This document shows, piece after piece, positions 1-11,869 of a stretch of 64,000 bases of DNA (positions are counted from its first letter, which is position 1; each line of letters starts with the position of its first letter). A program made the position numbers and the translations under genes. The DNA is from Zea mays (Eukaryota; Streptophyta; Magnoliopsida; Poales; Poaceae): assembly GCF_902167145.1 (NCBI RefSeq), contig NC_050097.1, positions 227,497,034-227,561,033 of the forward strand, given 5' to 3'. The notes under the pieces were generated by a model. It saw only the letters and a list, made by a program, of their open reading frames with translations. It did no database searches and was not told where the DNA came from.

Positions 1-124
1 CACCAGAACTGAGTCGGCAACGGCCTCAACTGGCGGTACTACCCGGGGACGGTCGAGGAACCACAACAACTACTCCCCTCCCCGGGGCAGACATCATCCC
101 CGATGACAGGAGGACACGTGTGGA

Positions 125-1831
125 GTGTCTGCTCTTACTCCACGCCTTAGGGCCATCCAATGCCCCCCTAACTTCAAGGTATCCAATGTCGATAAATATG
201 AACCTAAGCAGGATCCAGGGGGATGGCTAGTCGTCTACACCACCGCTGCTCGGGCCGCCGGGGCGTCCGAGGACGTGATGACCGCGTACTTACCCATTGT
301 CCTCGGGCAAGACGCGCTGCAATGGCTGCGACATATACCCCGACACTGCATCGACGATTGGGGCGATTTCAGTCGGCGCTTCACCGCCAATTTTCAGTCC
401 CTCTCCGACAAACCGGCGCAACCATGGGACCTCAAATCCATCAAGCGCCGGGGGGACGAAACTCTCCGGTCATACCTCAAAAGGTTCCAGACCATGAGAA
501 ATTGTATCCCTGAGGTCACGGAGGCGGCTGTGATCGAGGACTTCTACAGAGAATCCAATGACTCGGCTTTCGTCCGAGCCATATTACAGAAGGCGCCGAC
601 TACCTCCGAGGAGCTGTTCCGGGAAGCCGACCTCTACATCACCGCCGACGAGCGAGCCCAGGACCTCATCGGAGGAGCGAAGCCCGCACCGGCAGCACCA
701 CGACGCGACGCGAACCAGCAACCCGACAAACGCTGGGAGAAGAGACCTCGCGAAGAAGTACACGCCGCCGGACCACCAGCCTCTCGCGCCCGGGGAGGAC
801 CTCGCGGAGGCGAGCGCACGCTGGACGACATCCTCGACGCCCAGTGCCCGTACCACAAAGACATGCGCCACACTCTTCGGAACTGCCGGGACTTCAAGCA
901 CTCCGTCGAGCACGGCCGACCCTTCCAACCTCTACCTCCTCCTCCGCCGAGGGGAGGGCCAGAAGAACCACGACAACCCCAGAAGCAGGAGGAGGGAGGA
1001 GGAGGAGCTTTCCCGCGCGTTGACAGGGAGGTCAACGTCATCTTCGGCGGACACGGATCGCAAGAGAACAGAAGACAACAAAAGCTCAACGATCGCCAGA
1101 TATTGGTGGCGACCACCGGTCCTCCCGCCCCATACCGGTGGTCGGAGCACCCGATCACTTTCACTCGGGCGGATCAATGGCTCAACTTCGACCACCCAGG
1201 CAAATACCTGCTCCTCGTTGATCCGGTGATCCGAGAGAGCAGGGTGAAGAAGGTGTTAGTGGACGGGGGGAGCAGCATCAACGTCACCTTCCCCCGGACA
1301 CTCCAAGGCATGGGAGTTCACCTCAAAGAGCTCCACGAATCCGACACTCCTTTCTTCGGCATCGTGCCGACTGAAGGAGAATACCCGTTGGGCCACATCT
1401 ACATGCACGTCACCTTCGGAACTCCGGATAACTATAGGACCGAGTTCCTGAGGTTCGAAGTGGCGAACTTCGACTGCGGGTACAACGCCATTATTGGGAG
1501 GCCGAGATTGGCAAAATTCATGGCCATTCTGCATTACACGTACATGATACTGAAGATGCCAGGACCACAAGGAATCATAACTGTGCGCGCTGACTTCCAA
1601 GGCGCCACAGAGTGTTTCCGAGTGGCCATCCAAGCGGCCCTCACCACCAAACCGCCGGCGACTTCTTCGGCGAAGGCGAACTCTAAGCCTGAGGAGGACC
1701 TTGCATCACCGGCGAACGAAGCTCAAGCCGCGACCTCTATGCGGCCGACTGAAGAAACTAAAAGGATCAACCTGGGGTTCGCTGATGAACGCAAGACTAC
1801 TGTCATCAGCTCCAGCCTGGACGACAAATAG
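125..1831 (+). pseudogene. E1 gag-protease, N terminus broken
   Basis: Encodes the capsid-like retrotransposon gag domain (roughly residues 10-180, with the PWDLKSIKRRGDETLRSYLKRF region) and a zinc-knuckle-like CPYHKDMRHTLRNC motif (C-H-H-C spacing instead of CCHC). A proline/glycine-rich linker follows, then an aspartic protease with the catalytic DGGS motif near base 1262. The frame opens at a GTG and is closed just upstream by TGA at 104-106, so the true N terminus is missing or frameshifted. It ends at TAG 1829-1831, and the downstream sequence continues in the same frame as polymerase. That TAG looks like a point mutation of a sense codon within one gag-pol frame. Read-through cannot be excluded. 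Confidence 0.9.
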
Positions 1832-3241
1832 GAAGACGCGCTCGTCCAGTTTCTGCAAGATAACCGAGACGTATTCGCATGGCAACCTGCGGATATGCCG
1901 GGAGTCCCAAGAGAACTGGCCGAGCACAAACTGAAGGTCTATCCCCAGGCAAGGCCGATCCGACAAAAACTACGTCGTTTCACGCCCGACAAGAGAGAGG
2001 CCATTCGCGCCGAGCTGGCTCGCTTGGTCGCGGCTGGATTTATTAGAGAGGTGTTACACCCCGAGTGGTTAGCCAACCCTGTTCTTGTACTCAAAAAGAA
2101 TAAAGTGGATTGGCGCATGTGCGTCGACTATACTGATCTCAACAAACATTGTCCAAAGGATCCCTTCGGGCTCCCAAGGATAGATCAGGTGGTAGACTCT
2201 ACCGCTGGATGTTCTGTGCTATCTTTCCTGGATTGCTATTCCGGATACCATCAGATTAGCCTGGCGAAGGAAGACGAGGAAAAAACAGCGTTCATCACTC
2301 CGTTTGGTGCTTTCTGTTACACCTCCATGCCGTTTGGCCTCAAAAATGCTGGAGCGACTTATCAGAGAGCTATTCAAACATGCTTAGCCGATCACTGTGG
2401 CAAGCGTGTGGAAGCCTACGTAGATGATGTGGTAATCAAAACGGAGAACTCGGAAAACTTCATTGAGGACTTACATCTGGTTTTCAACAGTCTACAGCGG
2501 TACCGATGGAAGCTTAATCCCGAAAAATGTGTTTTCGGGGTACCAGCAGGAAAGTTACTTGGATTTATTGTCAGCCACCGGGGAATTGAGGCTAATCCTG
2601 ATAAGATCGAAGCTATCATGAAAATGGAAGCACCCCGATCACAGAAGAAGGTTCAGCGACTTACTGGATGTATGGCAGCTCTGAGCAGATTCATATCCAG
2701 GCTGGGAGAAAAAGGTTTACCATTTTACAAGCTACTCAGGAAAGTGGATAAGTTTCAGTGGACTTCGGAAGCACAGGAAGCTCTAGATGCACTGAAGAAA
2801 TTCTTGACGACACCACCAGTACTGAAGCCGCCTCGACGAGCCACGTCAACTCAACTAGCTGAAGATCTGCTGCTGTATATCTCTTGCACGACTCACGTGG
2901 TAAGCACCGCGTTGGTAGTCGAGCGAGCAGAAGAAGGACATGCCTACCCAGTGCAACATCCCGTTTACTTCATCAGTGAAGTTCTGGGTCCCTCGAAGAA
3001 AAAGTATCCTCAAGTTCAGAAGCTATTTTATGCAGTACTTCTAACTGCCCACAAGCTACGTCACTACTTTGACGACCACAAAGTCATAGTAGTTACTGGT
3101 TTTCCAATAGGGGATATTTTTCACAACAAGGAAGCCATTGGCCGAATAGCCAAGTGGGCCTGTGAGCTGGGATCTCATGACATCGAATTTCGACCTCGCA
3201 CTGCCATCAAAACTCAAGCATTGGTTGACTTCGTATCATAG
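1832..3241 (+). pseudogene. E1 reverse transcriptase and first RNase H
   Basis: Same frame as gag-protease. It starts with the protease-RT linker (DVFAWQPADMPG) and continues through the Ty3/gypsy RT palm and fingers (WRMCVDYTDLN, PFGLKNAGATYQR, catalytic YVDDVV near base 2417). The Ty3-type RNase H region follows (KLFYAVLLTAHKLRHYF, then KWACELGSHDIEF). The frame ends at TAG 3239-3241 inside the conserved DFV-x-WTE motif, where related elements normally have a glutamate codon. The next block continues in the same frame. I infer a nonsense mutation rather than a natural gene boundary. Confidence 0.92.
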
Positions 3242-5016
3242 TGGACTGAACAACAAGTACCAGATAACCCAGAGACTGCAGAAGTATGGCGAATGTATTT
3301 TGATGGCTCGCTGAAGCTGCAGGGAGCAGGAGCAGGAATTCTCTTCACCGCACCTGGAGGCGAGCACCTCAAGTATGCCCTCCAGTTGCTGTTTCCAGCC
3401 TCCAACAATGCAGCCGAGTATGAAGCTCTGATCCATGGATTGAACATCGCCATATCATTAGGCATCAAGAGACTGATGGTGTACGGAGACTCTCTGGTAG
3501 TCATAAGTCAGATAAACAAAGAATGGGATTGTTCAAGCGATTCAATGGGAAAGTACTGCACTGCCGTCCGAAAACTGGAAGATAAATTTGAGGGTCTAGA
3601 ATTTCATCATGTAGAAAGAGATCGGAACACGGCAGCCGATGTATTGTCCAAGCTAGGATCCAGTCGAACTCAGGTCCCACCTGGAGTCTTTGTGCAAGAA
3701 ATACTACATCCGAGCATCTCAATAGATCAAGCAGAAGAGTGTAATATCGTGAATCAACCAAAGTCAGACTCTGATGACTGGAGAAGGCCAATCATCAGGT
3801 ACATAAAGAATGAAGAGGAGCCAGATGACAAAAATGCAGTCGAGCGTATCGCCAGACAGTCGGCTCACTACACACTCATTGGGGAGACATTATACAGAAG
3901 GGGTGCATCAGGCGTCCTCATGAAGTGCATTCTCTCATCTACTGGGAAGCGACTTCTGGATGAGGTCCATGCCGGGCAATGTGGAATACACGCAGCATCC
4001 AAGACACTAGTCGGGAAGGTCTTCAGGTCAGGATTCTATTGGCCAACAGCGAAGAATGACACAGCCGAGTTAGTTCAGAGGTGCGAAGCTTGCCAGTACT
4101 TGTCGAAGCAACAACATCTACCGGCACAGCAACTGCAGACCATACCAGTGACTTGGCCCTTCGCATGCTGGGGACTCGATATGATTGGACCTTTCAAGAA
4201 AGCTCAAGGAGGATACACTCATGTACTGGTAGCAATCGACAAATTCACCAAATGGATAGAGTTCAAACCCATTGCTTCTTTAACCTCGGCTAAGGCCGTG
4301 GAATTCATACAAGACATAATATTCAGATTCGGGATACCAAACAGCATCATAACTGACCTAGGATCCAACTTCACAAGTTCAGAATTCTTCGATTTCTGCG
4401 AGCAAAAAAGCATTCAGATCAAGTATGCTTCTGTAGCACACCCAAGAGCCAACGGGCAGGTTGAGCGAGCCAACGGGATGATACTGGAGGCACTCAGGAA
4501 AAAGGTCTTCGATAAGAATGAAAAGTTCGCAGGAAAGTGGATAAGGGAGTTGCCCTACGTCGTTTGGAGCCTAAGAACCCAACCTAGCCGAGCTCTGCAT
4601 GGAAACACTCCTTTCTTCATGGTCTATGGGTCGGAGGCAGTGTTACCCGCCGATCTCAAGTTCGGGGCGCCAAGGTTGATCTTCGAAAGCATAGCAGAAG
4701 CCGAAGCTACTAGGATGGAGGACATCGATATACTTGAGGAAGAACGGCTGAATGCAGTAATCCAATCAGCACGGTACCAGCAGACTCTAAGGCGCTATCA
4801 CGACAAGGTCGTGCGACAGCGATCCTTCTCAGTAGGAGATCTCGTCCTCCGCCGAATTCTAACGGAGAGGGACGACACAAGTTATCGCCCTTATGGGAAG
4901 GACCCTTCATAGTAGCAGAAGTCACTCGGCAAGGATCATATCGTCTCACTCAGATGGACGGCACAGAAATTGGGAACTCCTGGAATATAGAACGCCTCAG
5001 GAAGTTTTATCCCTAG
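3242..5016 (+). pseudogene. E1 archaeal-type RNase H and integrase
   Basis: The first part is a second RNase H (YFDGSLKLQGAGAGI, NNAAEYEALIHGL, VYGDSLVVI, HVERDRNTAADVLS). This duplicate domain defines the Tat lineage. The integrase has an HHCC zinc region ending in RCEACQ, and a DDE core with Asp in GLDMIGPF, Asp in ITDLGSN and Glu in GQVERAN. Its C-terminal domain shifts frame near 4882. The expected tail continues in another frame to a stop at 5014-5016. There is no chromodomain. Confidence 0.9.
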
Positions 5017-5129
5017 CCGTATTTCAAAGGCTATCGGGACGACGATGTACTCTGTAAATTGGGAAATATGCCATCAATAAAAAAAAGGGGCTTCAAAGAT
5101 ACTCAGTTTGTTCATGATTGACTTGCATT

Positions 5130-5590
5130 CTTACCTAACTCGGGGTGACCACTATGCCCTGCTAATGGAGCAATCGACTTAAGTCGGCAATGACTTAAGC
5201 CGGTGCAACATGCTCGCGCTTACTTAACTCAGGGTGACCACTATGCCCTGCTAACGGAGCAATCGACTTAAGTCGGCAACGATTTAAGCCGGTGCAACAT
5301 GCTCGCGCTTACTTAACTCAGGGTGACCACTATGCCCTGCTAACGGAGCAATCGACTTAAGTCGGCAACGATTTAAGCCGGTGCAACATGCTCGCGCTTA
5401 CTTAACTCAGGGTGACCACCATGCCCTGCCAACGGAGCAATCGGCTAAAGTCGGCAGCGACTTACGCCGGTGCAACATGCTCGCGCTTACGTAACTCGGG
5501 GTGACCACTATGCCCTATTAACAAAGGCAACCGACTTAAGTCAGCGGCAACTTAAGGCGATCTGACGCGCTTACGACTACTCATATAGGG
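5130..5590. repeat. 89-bp tandem array between E1 pol and the antisense gene
   Basis: About five head-to-tail units of 89 bp; unit starts at 5219 and 5308 confirm the period. Each unit holds GGTGACCACTATGCCCTG and CGACTTAAGTCGGCAAC. The central CGACTTAAGTCG is a 12-bp perfect palindrome. The last unit decays toward 5590. There are no unique spacers, so this is not a CRISPR-like array. Confidence 0.93.
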
Positions 5591-5774
5591 ATGACTTCTA
5601 TATCCCGTAAACAAGTTTCAAAACCATCACACAGCATTTTACTACTGTAAATTTACGTACTGTTGAATTCTGAAACAATATGAGAATAACAATATCATTC
5701 AAGTACTAAACTGATGTTCTCTAACAAATGTCTGACCATGCTAACCGCGCGCTCAAAGCACGCAAAATATTTCT

Positions 5775-8700
5775 CTATTTCGTGATATCTTTCTCAGGGG
5801 CAACCGACGAGGAAGGGCGACTTGAGGAATCAGGAGCAGCATTCACGTCAGCCCTTATATCTTCAGGAACAACCACGCCAGGTCTCCTCATCAAGATTCG
5901 CCCCGCCCGAATGGCCTTATCCATGGCTCTGTCGCGCTGGGCTCTCAGAGTAATGGAAGTTTCTTCAGCAACCTTAGCAGCCAACTGAGCGGCTTCTAGC
6001 TCCTGGGCGATGGATTTCTTAGAAGCACGAAGTTCTTTGATAGTAGCATCCTTCGCCGATATCAATTGCTTGAGCCGGATCACTTCATCCGCGGATTCCT
6101 GTAGCTTACAGCGATGGTTGTCTAACTCCTCCATGGTGAAGCGATGACTCCTCTCCAGGATGGTCAGCGAGTTGCTAGAGTCGCGATACAGTCTGTCAAG
6201 ATTGTCACGAGAAGCAGCAAGGATACGTTTTTCTTCCTGCAAACAAAATTCAACTCCTTCAAACATCAAGCAAGCAATAGGAACACAGTAATGCAAAGCA
6301 CAGTTCCATAAGTCACCTTTTCGGAATCAAGCTGAGTGCGAAGGGAAGAGCTTAGTGCATTAGCGTCATCTAGGGCAGCAGAGACCTGAGCTAGTTCAGT
6401 CTGGCTTTGAGAATACTTTTCTTCAAAATCAGAGCACCGCTGGACCAGTTCAGCCTGATCTCGAGAATGTCTTTCTTCAAGAGTGGAAATCTGCCGAGTC
6501 ATATCTAGCAGGAGACAATCAAACAAAAGGGGTCAGAATATAAGGCAGTCCAATAATGAAGACAAAGAGAAGCAAAAAAGCACTAACCAGCATTGGTCGC
6601 CTCCAAGTCAGAGACACGACGTTGAAGTAACACTGGATTCCAACGTGCAAGAGACAAAGCTCCTTCTGGAACAGAAGCACCCTGCAACCTCAGCTGGCTA
6701 GCCATCCTATCCACCAAAGCTTGATAAGGAGAACAGATGAGTGTAATGATAGCAGTTCATGCGGGGTAAAAATCAAGCTAAAATATATCACAAGTACCTG
6801 GAGGTTGGAAAAGAACGAAGGGACTCCCAAATCATGAGAGATCAATTGATGACCGGGCGTAAGGTCGCCACCCGAAGCAGCTTGCAACGAACCAGCAGGG
6901 ACCAATTCAGTGCCATCAACAGAGCCCAAAACTTGGTCAGCGGGGACGCTGCCCTCTAAAGCGACTCCCTGGTCCAAAGCCTGGGCTACCACCATGCAGC
7001 CGGAGTGCGGAGGCGATCCCGCATGAACGTCCATGGAAGTACAAGAGGGAGACCCCACTCGGACACCCTCGGGGGCTGGGTCACGGTTCGCGCTACCCAC
7101 TTGAGCCGGATCATCTCCGGCAGTACCCTCGGGGGCTGGGCAGTGGCTTGCGCTTCCCACCCGAGCCAAGTCATCCCCGGCGACATCCTCGGGGGCTGGG
7201 CAAGTGTCAACACCGTCCCTGAGGACCAAGTTCTCTACAGTAGCTGCCTCTAAGGCTGATGGACCCTCAGTTACTTCCATGGGACCAAGATGATCCAAGT
7301 CAGTCTCCTGACCCTCAAGACCGCGTTCTAAGGTCGATGAGGCACGGGATGACCTCAACCCAGCATCGAGCACATCAGCACAAACCTCCATCACACCATC
7401 ATCTGCTGGCTCTGATAACAGATCCTCTGGAACCATATCCTCAAGAGTCTGATCAAAATTCGCCAGGGACAATTCTTGCAGACCAATGAGGGCAGACAGA
7501 GCAGGAGAAGGAACTCCACTACTTTCACCACTAGCGACATACTGCCGACTGTTCTTCCGAGTCAAAGGGACCTCATCTTCTTCCTCACAGTCGTCTTCAT
7601 CAGCAACACAGACAGCACACCCATTGTGGTCAGCAGCAGAAGGAGCACACCCATTGGGGTCAGTAGCAGGTAGAGCACCCCCATCGAGTTCAGCGTCAGT
7701 AAATTCAGGAACAGGCGCTTCTTCAGCAGCAGGAACCGAAGGACCAACATCCTGATCCAAACTAGATACTCGTCGGAGACGTCTCTTTTTCTTTTGGCTC
7801 GTCAGCAGAAGGATCAAGTTGATTGGCTCGGGAAGAACGCCTCGGGCGAGTACTGACAGGTTTCTGAATATCCAAGGTTATATCAGTTTCTGGGGGAGGT
7901 GCCACCACCAACGTCCCAGCAGGAGCAGCATCAGAAGAGTCCTCAGCCAGCAAATCAAGCATAGCACTTATTTCTGCGTCACTAGGATACAGAGGCATCT
8001 CAAAATGGACCTGCCGTTCATCATCAGGAATTCCCCCGAGTGAAGCAACCAAGACGCTAATTTCTTCAGCAGAGGGTCGCACTCTAAGGCCCAAACTGCC
8101 ATCAGTGACAGGTGGATTCGACACAAAAAGAGTGAAGGCCTTGGGAGGAGGCAGGTTCCAGGCTGAATATGCCACTGGGGCACCAACATTTGATACCTTG
8201 CCTCTAAGAATCATCTCAAGTCGGTTCACCAAGTCTACAGAGGGAATTCTTCTGTTGGTGACCCGAGTTGAGTCAGCTAGGCCTCGGTACAGGTAAGCCG
8301 GGTATGCCCTATCTAGAGATGGCAATGGGTACCCGCTACCCGAAACCCGGTGGGTTTTTGCTCTATTAGGGTATGGGTTTGGGTCAATTTCTCTACCCAT
8401 GGGTTTGTTAATGGGTTCAAATGGAAACCCAACGGGTACGTGGGCATGGGTTTGTTCTTCCACTACCCATACCCAAAAACCCATGGGTTTTTAAAACCCG
8501 CCTTAAAATCAACATTTCTTATAAATATGTCTCATAATATTATTAATTGAATATGTTCTAATTGAAATAAACTCCATGTAACAAATTTTAGGCTAAAATT
8601 AGTTATCACTTGTTCCTTTTATGCTAGCTTATTAATGTATTGATTGTCATTTACATGATGAATTATTTTTTATGTTGATGTTAGTGGGTATGGGAGACCC

Positions 8701-9613
8701 GTTGGGTACCCGAAACCCGCATGGGTATGGGTTTGGGCAAAATTTTATACCCGTCATGGGTATGGGTTTTTTAACAGGTGTATTTTTTCTTCGCGGGTAT
8801 GGGTTTGGGCAAGTAATACCCAGCGGGTTTTTACCCATTGCCATCTCTAGCCCTATCTTTCAACGGCTGAATATTCTTGAAAACAAAATCAGCAACCACA
8901 GCCTCAGCAGTCAGACCCCTCTCCTTCAGCAGCCCAACTTCAGCTAGCAAAGCACCTGCCTCAGCTACCTCCTGATCAGTGGGGGATTCGGTCCAACTTG
9001 GAGTACGAACATCCGGCTGTCTTCCCGACCTAGGGAGGAGAGAATTGCCATGGTTCTCAACAATAAACCATTCCAAGCGCCATCCCTTGATACTGTCTTT
9101 GAGAGGGATTTCAAGATACTCAGTCTTCCTCCCACAGCGCATCTCCAAGCTAGCACCCCCAACCAACTGATGCTGCCCCCCGGCCATCCCAGGGCGACAG
9201 TGATACAAGTACTTCCACAACCCAAAATGTGGCAGCACGCCAAGAAAAGCTTCGCATAAATGAATGTAAATGGAAATTTGCAGAATAGAATTGGGATTCA
9301 AATGGGTCAGGTTAAGATGATAGAAATCAAGGAGGCCACGGAAAAAGGGAGAAATGGGAAGACCGAGACCGCGGAGAAGAAAAGGAACGTAAATTACGGA
9401 CTCATGGGTATCCTCTATCGGGACAGTGACCCCATGACAAATCCGCCAAGAACACAGCTCCCTCGGGGGAAGGACCCCGATGGACACGAGGTGGAGAAGG
9501 TCGGGCTCGGAGACAACAGACATGTGGTTACTTGCGAAAGGCAACTGACTGTTGGGGTCGATTGGGGGAATCACCGCGGCGGATGAACTCGAGGCTTTCC
9601 GCTTGAGCGCCAT
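5775..9613 (-). pseudogene. E1 antisense gene: PF04195-like domain plus coiled coil, multi-exon, disrupted
   Basis: Read on the minus strand from about 9613. The first block carries a conserved plant domain (LRGLGLPISPFFRGLLDFY, then NPNSILQISIY, then CEAFLGVLPHFGLWKYL) that I recognise as PF04195-like. It is cut after base 8850 by a hAT element and resumes at 8313 in the same frame. A frameshift lies in a purine run near 7790. A low-complexity acidic region follows (to about 6798), then a plausible donor (CAG|GTACTT). Exons rich in heptad-like sequence come next: 6719-6590, 6500-6320 and 6238-5775. The last ones are separated by donor AAAAG|GTGACT and acceptor TTTGCAG. The stop is at 5775. 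Function is unknown. The position opposite to pol matches the extra antisense ORFs known from Tat-lineage elements. Confidence 0.8.
8314..8849. mobile_element. non-autonomous hAT element inside the E1 antisense gene
   Basis: 536 bp with terminal inverted repeats TAGAGATGGCAATGGGTA and TACCCATTGCCATCTCTA. It is flanked by a perfect 8-bp target duplication GCCCTATC (8306-8313 and 8850-8857), as expected for hAT transposition. The subterminal regions are packed with GGGTA/TACCC and ATGGGTATGGG motifs. There is no transposase. Removing it rejoins the two halves of the antisense reading frame, so the insertion is younger than E1. Confidence 0.95.
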
Positions 9614-9879
9614 CTCAATTCTACTGGCGGATGGAGAAAAAGCCGAATTGCAGAAAGGATTTGGAGGCAGGAAAGCAAGAACTAGGGCACGGAAAGCAGA
9701 GGCGGCTAAAAGCGCAGTACTTATGGGATATTCCCGAGTCAGATACCGTTTCTAAAAGCGCCCAGTCAGCACCCGGCAGTTACTCTCAAAACACCAGCGC
9801 GCCACATTGTCACCCGGCGGTCACTTCCACATCATCACTCGGTTATTACCCTTAACAGGGCCGGCGCAGCCCGTTCTAG

Positions 9880-10270
9880 CTCGGCCGTTATCTCTAAAAT
9901 GCCGATGTTACCTTCAGTCGCTCGGCAGTTACCTCTAAAACTCCGACGTCGTCATCAGTCACTCGGCGTTACCTCTAACACGCCGACGTCGTCTTTAGTC
10001 GCTCGACAGTTACCTCTAAAACTCCGACGTCGTCCTCAGTCACTCGGCGTTACCTCTAACACGCCGACGTCGTCCTCAGTCACTCGGCGTTAACTCTAAC
10101 ACGCCGACGTCATCTTTAGTCGCTCGGCAGTTATCTCTAAAACTCCGACGTCGTCTTTAGTCGCTCGGCAGTTATCTCTAAAACTCCGATGTCGTCTTTA
10201 GTCGCTCGACAGTTATCTCTAAAACTCCGACGTCGTCTTCAGGTCACTCGGCAGCTACCTCTAAAAGCGT
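9880..10270. repeat. 40-41-bp minisatellite upstream of the E1 antisense PF04195-like frame
   Basis: About nine to ten units, each with a CTCTAAAACTCCGACGTCGTC or CTCTAACACGCCGACGTCGTC core followed by an AGTCACTCGGC-like tail. Two unit variants alternate, which suggests an older 80-bp higher-order unit. It lies 270-650 bp upstream of the antisense gene's PF04195-like frame, so it may form part of its leader or promoter. Confidence 0.9.
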
Positions 10271-10524
10271 CGATATGGTGCCCGAGTTATTTATTTACTA
10301 TTCCAAGAGAATCAACTTCACAAATAAGGTGGGCGGAGGAATGATTCAAGAACTCTAAGTTATGCTACAAACATAACGGATAGAGAACATCATGAGCAAT
10401 GAATATCACGGCAGAAATTAACTGATTACGAAGCAAAACAATCGGCACAGAGAAGGCAACATCATTCTTCATTAAAGGGAAGTAACATTACTTACAAATC
10501 AACTCATTATGAGTTGATACTTCC

Positions 10525-10525
<1 letters not shown>

Positions 10526-10600
<75 letters not shown>

Positions 10601-10640
10601 ACTACACTATACTACTCTACACTACTAAATACTACTACAT
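10526..10640. repeat. (CTA)n microsatellite
   Basis: About 25 uninterrupted CTA/TAC triplets, degrading after about 10600 into interrupted ACTACACTATACT sequence. It lies between the antisense genes of E1. Confidence 0.97.
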
Positions 10641-10682
10641 TATTCTAACTATACTATACTAACATCTAAGGACCAGTGGCAT

Positions 10683-11165
10683 TTAGCCACTGGCCCTGTT
10701 GCTGCCTCTGCCGCCCCTGTTGCTGCCCCTGCTGCTGCCGCCGTCGCCATCCTTGCTGCCGCCGCTGCCGCCTCTGCCGCCGCCGTCACCGTCATCGCCA
10801 CTGTCACCGTCATTGCCGCCACCGCCTCCGTCATCATCGTCGTCGTCGTCGTCGTCACCATCGCCGCCATCGCCCTCGGACGAGTCCTCCTCGTCCGAGG
10901 AGTACTCCGACTCATCCGAGCCCTCAAGCCCGGAGCGCTCGACGGCCCGGATGTAAGTCCAGACCTCCGCCGCAAGCCCCTGGGAGTCGTCTGAATCGTC
11001 AGACGACTCACGCAGAGGGATGGGAGCCGGAGACCCCTCGGACTCAGAGGAGAACTCCTCCTTTGAGTACTCCGAATCACCGAAGTCCTCTGATGGAGGA
11101 GTCGGCTCATGCTTGCGCTTGTTGTTCTTGCCCGTGGTGGAAGCGCGAGAAGGAGAAGAAAGCAA
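10683..11165 (-). CDS. E1 second antisense ORF, acidic Asp/Ser/Gly-rich, start codon uncertain
   Basis: 160 codons. The N-terminal third is Ser/Lys-rich and then strongly acidic (SEDFGDSEYSKEEFSSESEG). The C-terminal half is a run of Asp and Gly (DDDDDDDDDGGGGG) ending in Arg/Gly/Ser repeats. No ATG starts this frame; the first candidate is a TTG at 11165. It lies about 50 bp downstream of a TATAAATAG box on the same strand. I recognise no domain. The composition bias and a nearby competing frame mean it could be non-coding repeat sequence. Confidence 0.4.
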   Translation of the reverse strand: MLSSPSRASTTGKNNKRKHEPTPPSEDFGDSEYSKEEFSSESEGSPAPIPLRESSDDSDDSQGLAAEVWTYIRAVERSGLEGSDESEYSSDEEDSSEGDGGDGDDDDDDDDDGGGGGNDGDSGDDGDGGGRGGSGGSKDGDGGSSRGSNRGGRGSNRASG

Positions 11166-11213
11166 GCAGTGGATAACAGCAAGAGATGTGAAAAACCCAG
11201 AGAGGCAAATGCA

Positions 11214-11222
11214 CTATTTATA
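11214..11222 (-). promoter_or_regulatory. TATA box reading into the E1 antisense region
   Basis: Minus strand reads TATAAATAG, about 50 bp before the acidic antisense ORF and about 1.1 kb inside the 3' LTR. E3 (42121) and E4 (54166) have comparable boxes upstream of their antisense genes. Transcription is not shown by sequence alone. Confidence 0.5.
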
Positions 11223-11869
11223 GAAGAAGAAGGCAATCGCTCACCTCCAACCACGGTCACTGAACAGTCGCGAAGCATTCAATACACACTTCAACCCGTC
11301 TGAAGACACGTCAGGCGGCTGACGCCGTTTCACGCAACGCAACACCCATTGGGACTCCAGTCAACAGCATGGATGATATGATTACGCCCGCCGTCGCATC
11401 ACATTACTACTCAGAAGCAGCCGGCTAAAACACTCAGCGTACCAAGCCGTTCCTTGTCCACACCCATTGGGGGGGACGCCCAGGAATTATCAGTATATTT
11501 TTCAAAACTGTCACATCCGTGCAGGGCATGCAATGAATACCTCAAGACAAAAATGAGATATCAATAAGGATCAGAGGAAAGCCAAATATAGCCGGGGAAG
11601 TACAAAATCTGACCGACAGAAGCGACGTGAAGACTAGACAGGGAACGTCCATCAAATGTCCAACCAGTCGCAGAGCAAATAAATTGCACCACCTAGCAAG
11701 ATATGGGCGGATCACGAACTCGGCTGCAAAAGACAAAATACATGCTGACCTCTGAAGCATAATATTGATGACATAATGCTGACCTCTAAAGCATAATGTG
11801 GATGACATAATGCCGACTTCTAAGGCAGAAAAAGATAACCTTCAACAAAAAGATACGAAAGGAAGACCT

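Noticed and set aside
1..5016. Endogenous pararetrovirus or virus origin for the RT regions
   Set aside because: Integrase, LTRs and archaeal-type RNase H identify Ty3/gypsy retrotransposons; no movement or coat protein is present.
5130..5590. CRISPR-like appearance of regularly spaced repeats
   Set aside because: Whole units repeat with no unique spacers, in a plant retrotransposon.
10649..11278. Ala/Thr-rich open frame overlapping the acidic ORF
   Set aside because: Arises from the triplet-like GAC/GCC repeats; homopolymer-rich with no conserved motif.
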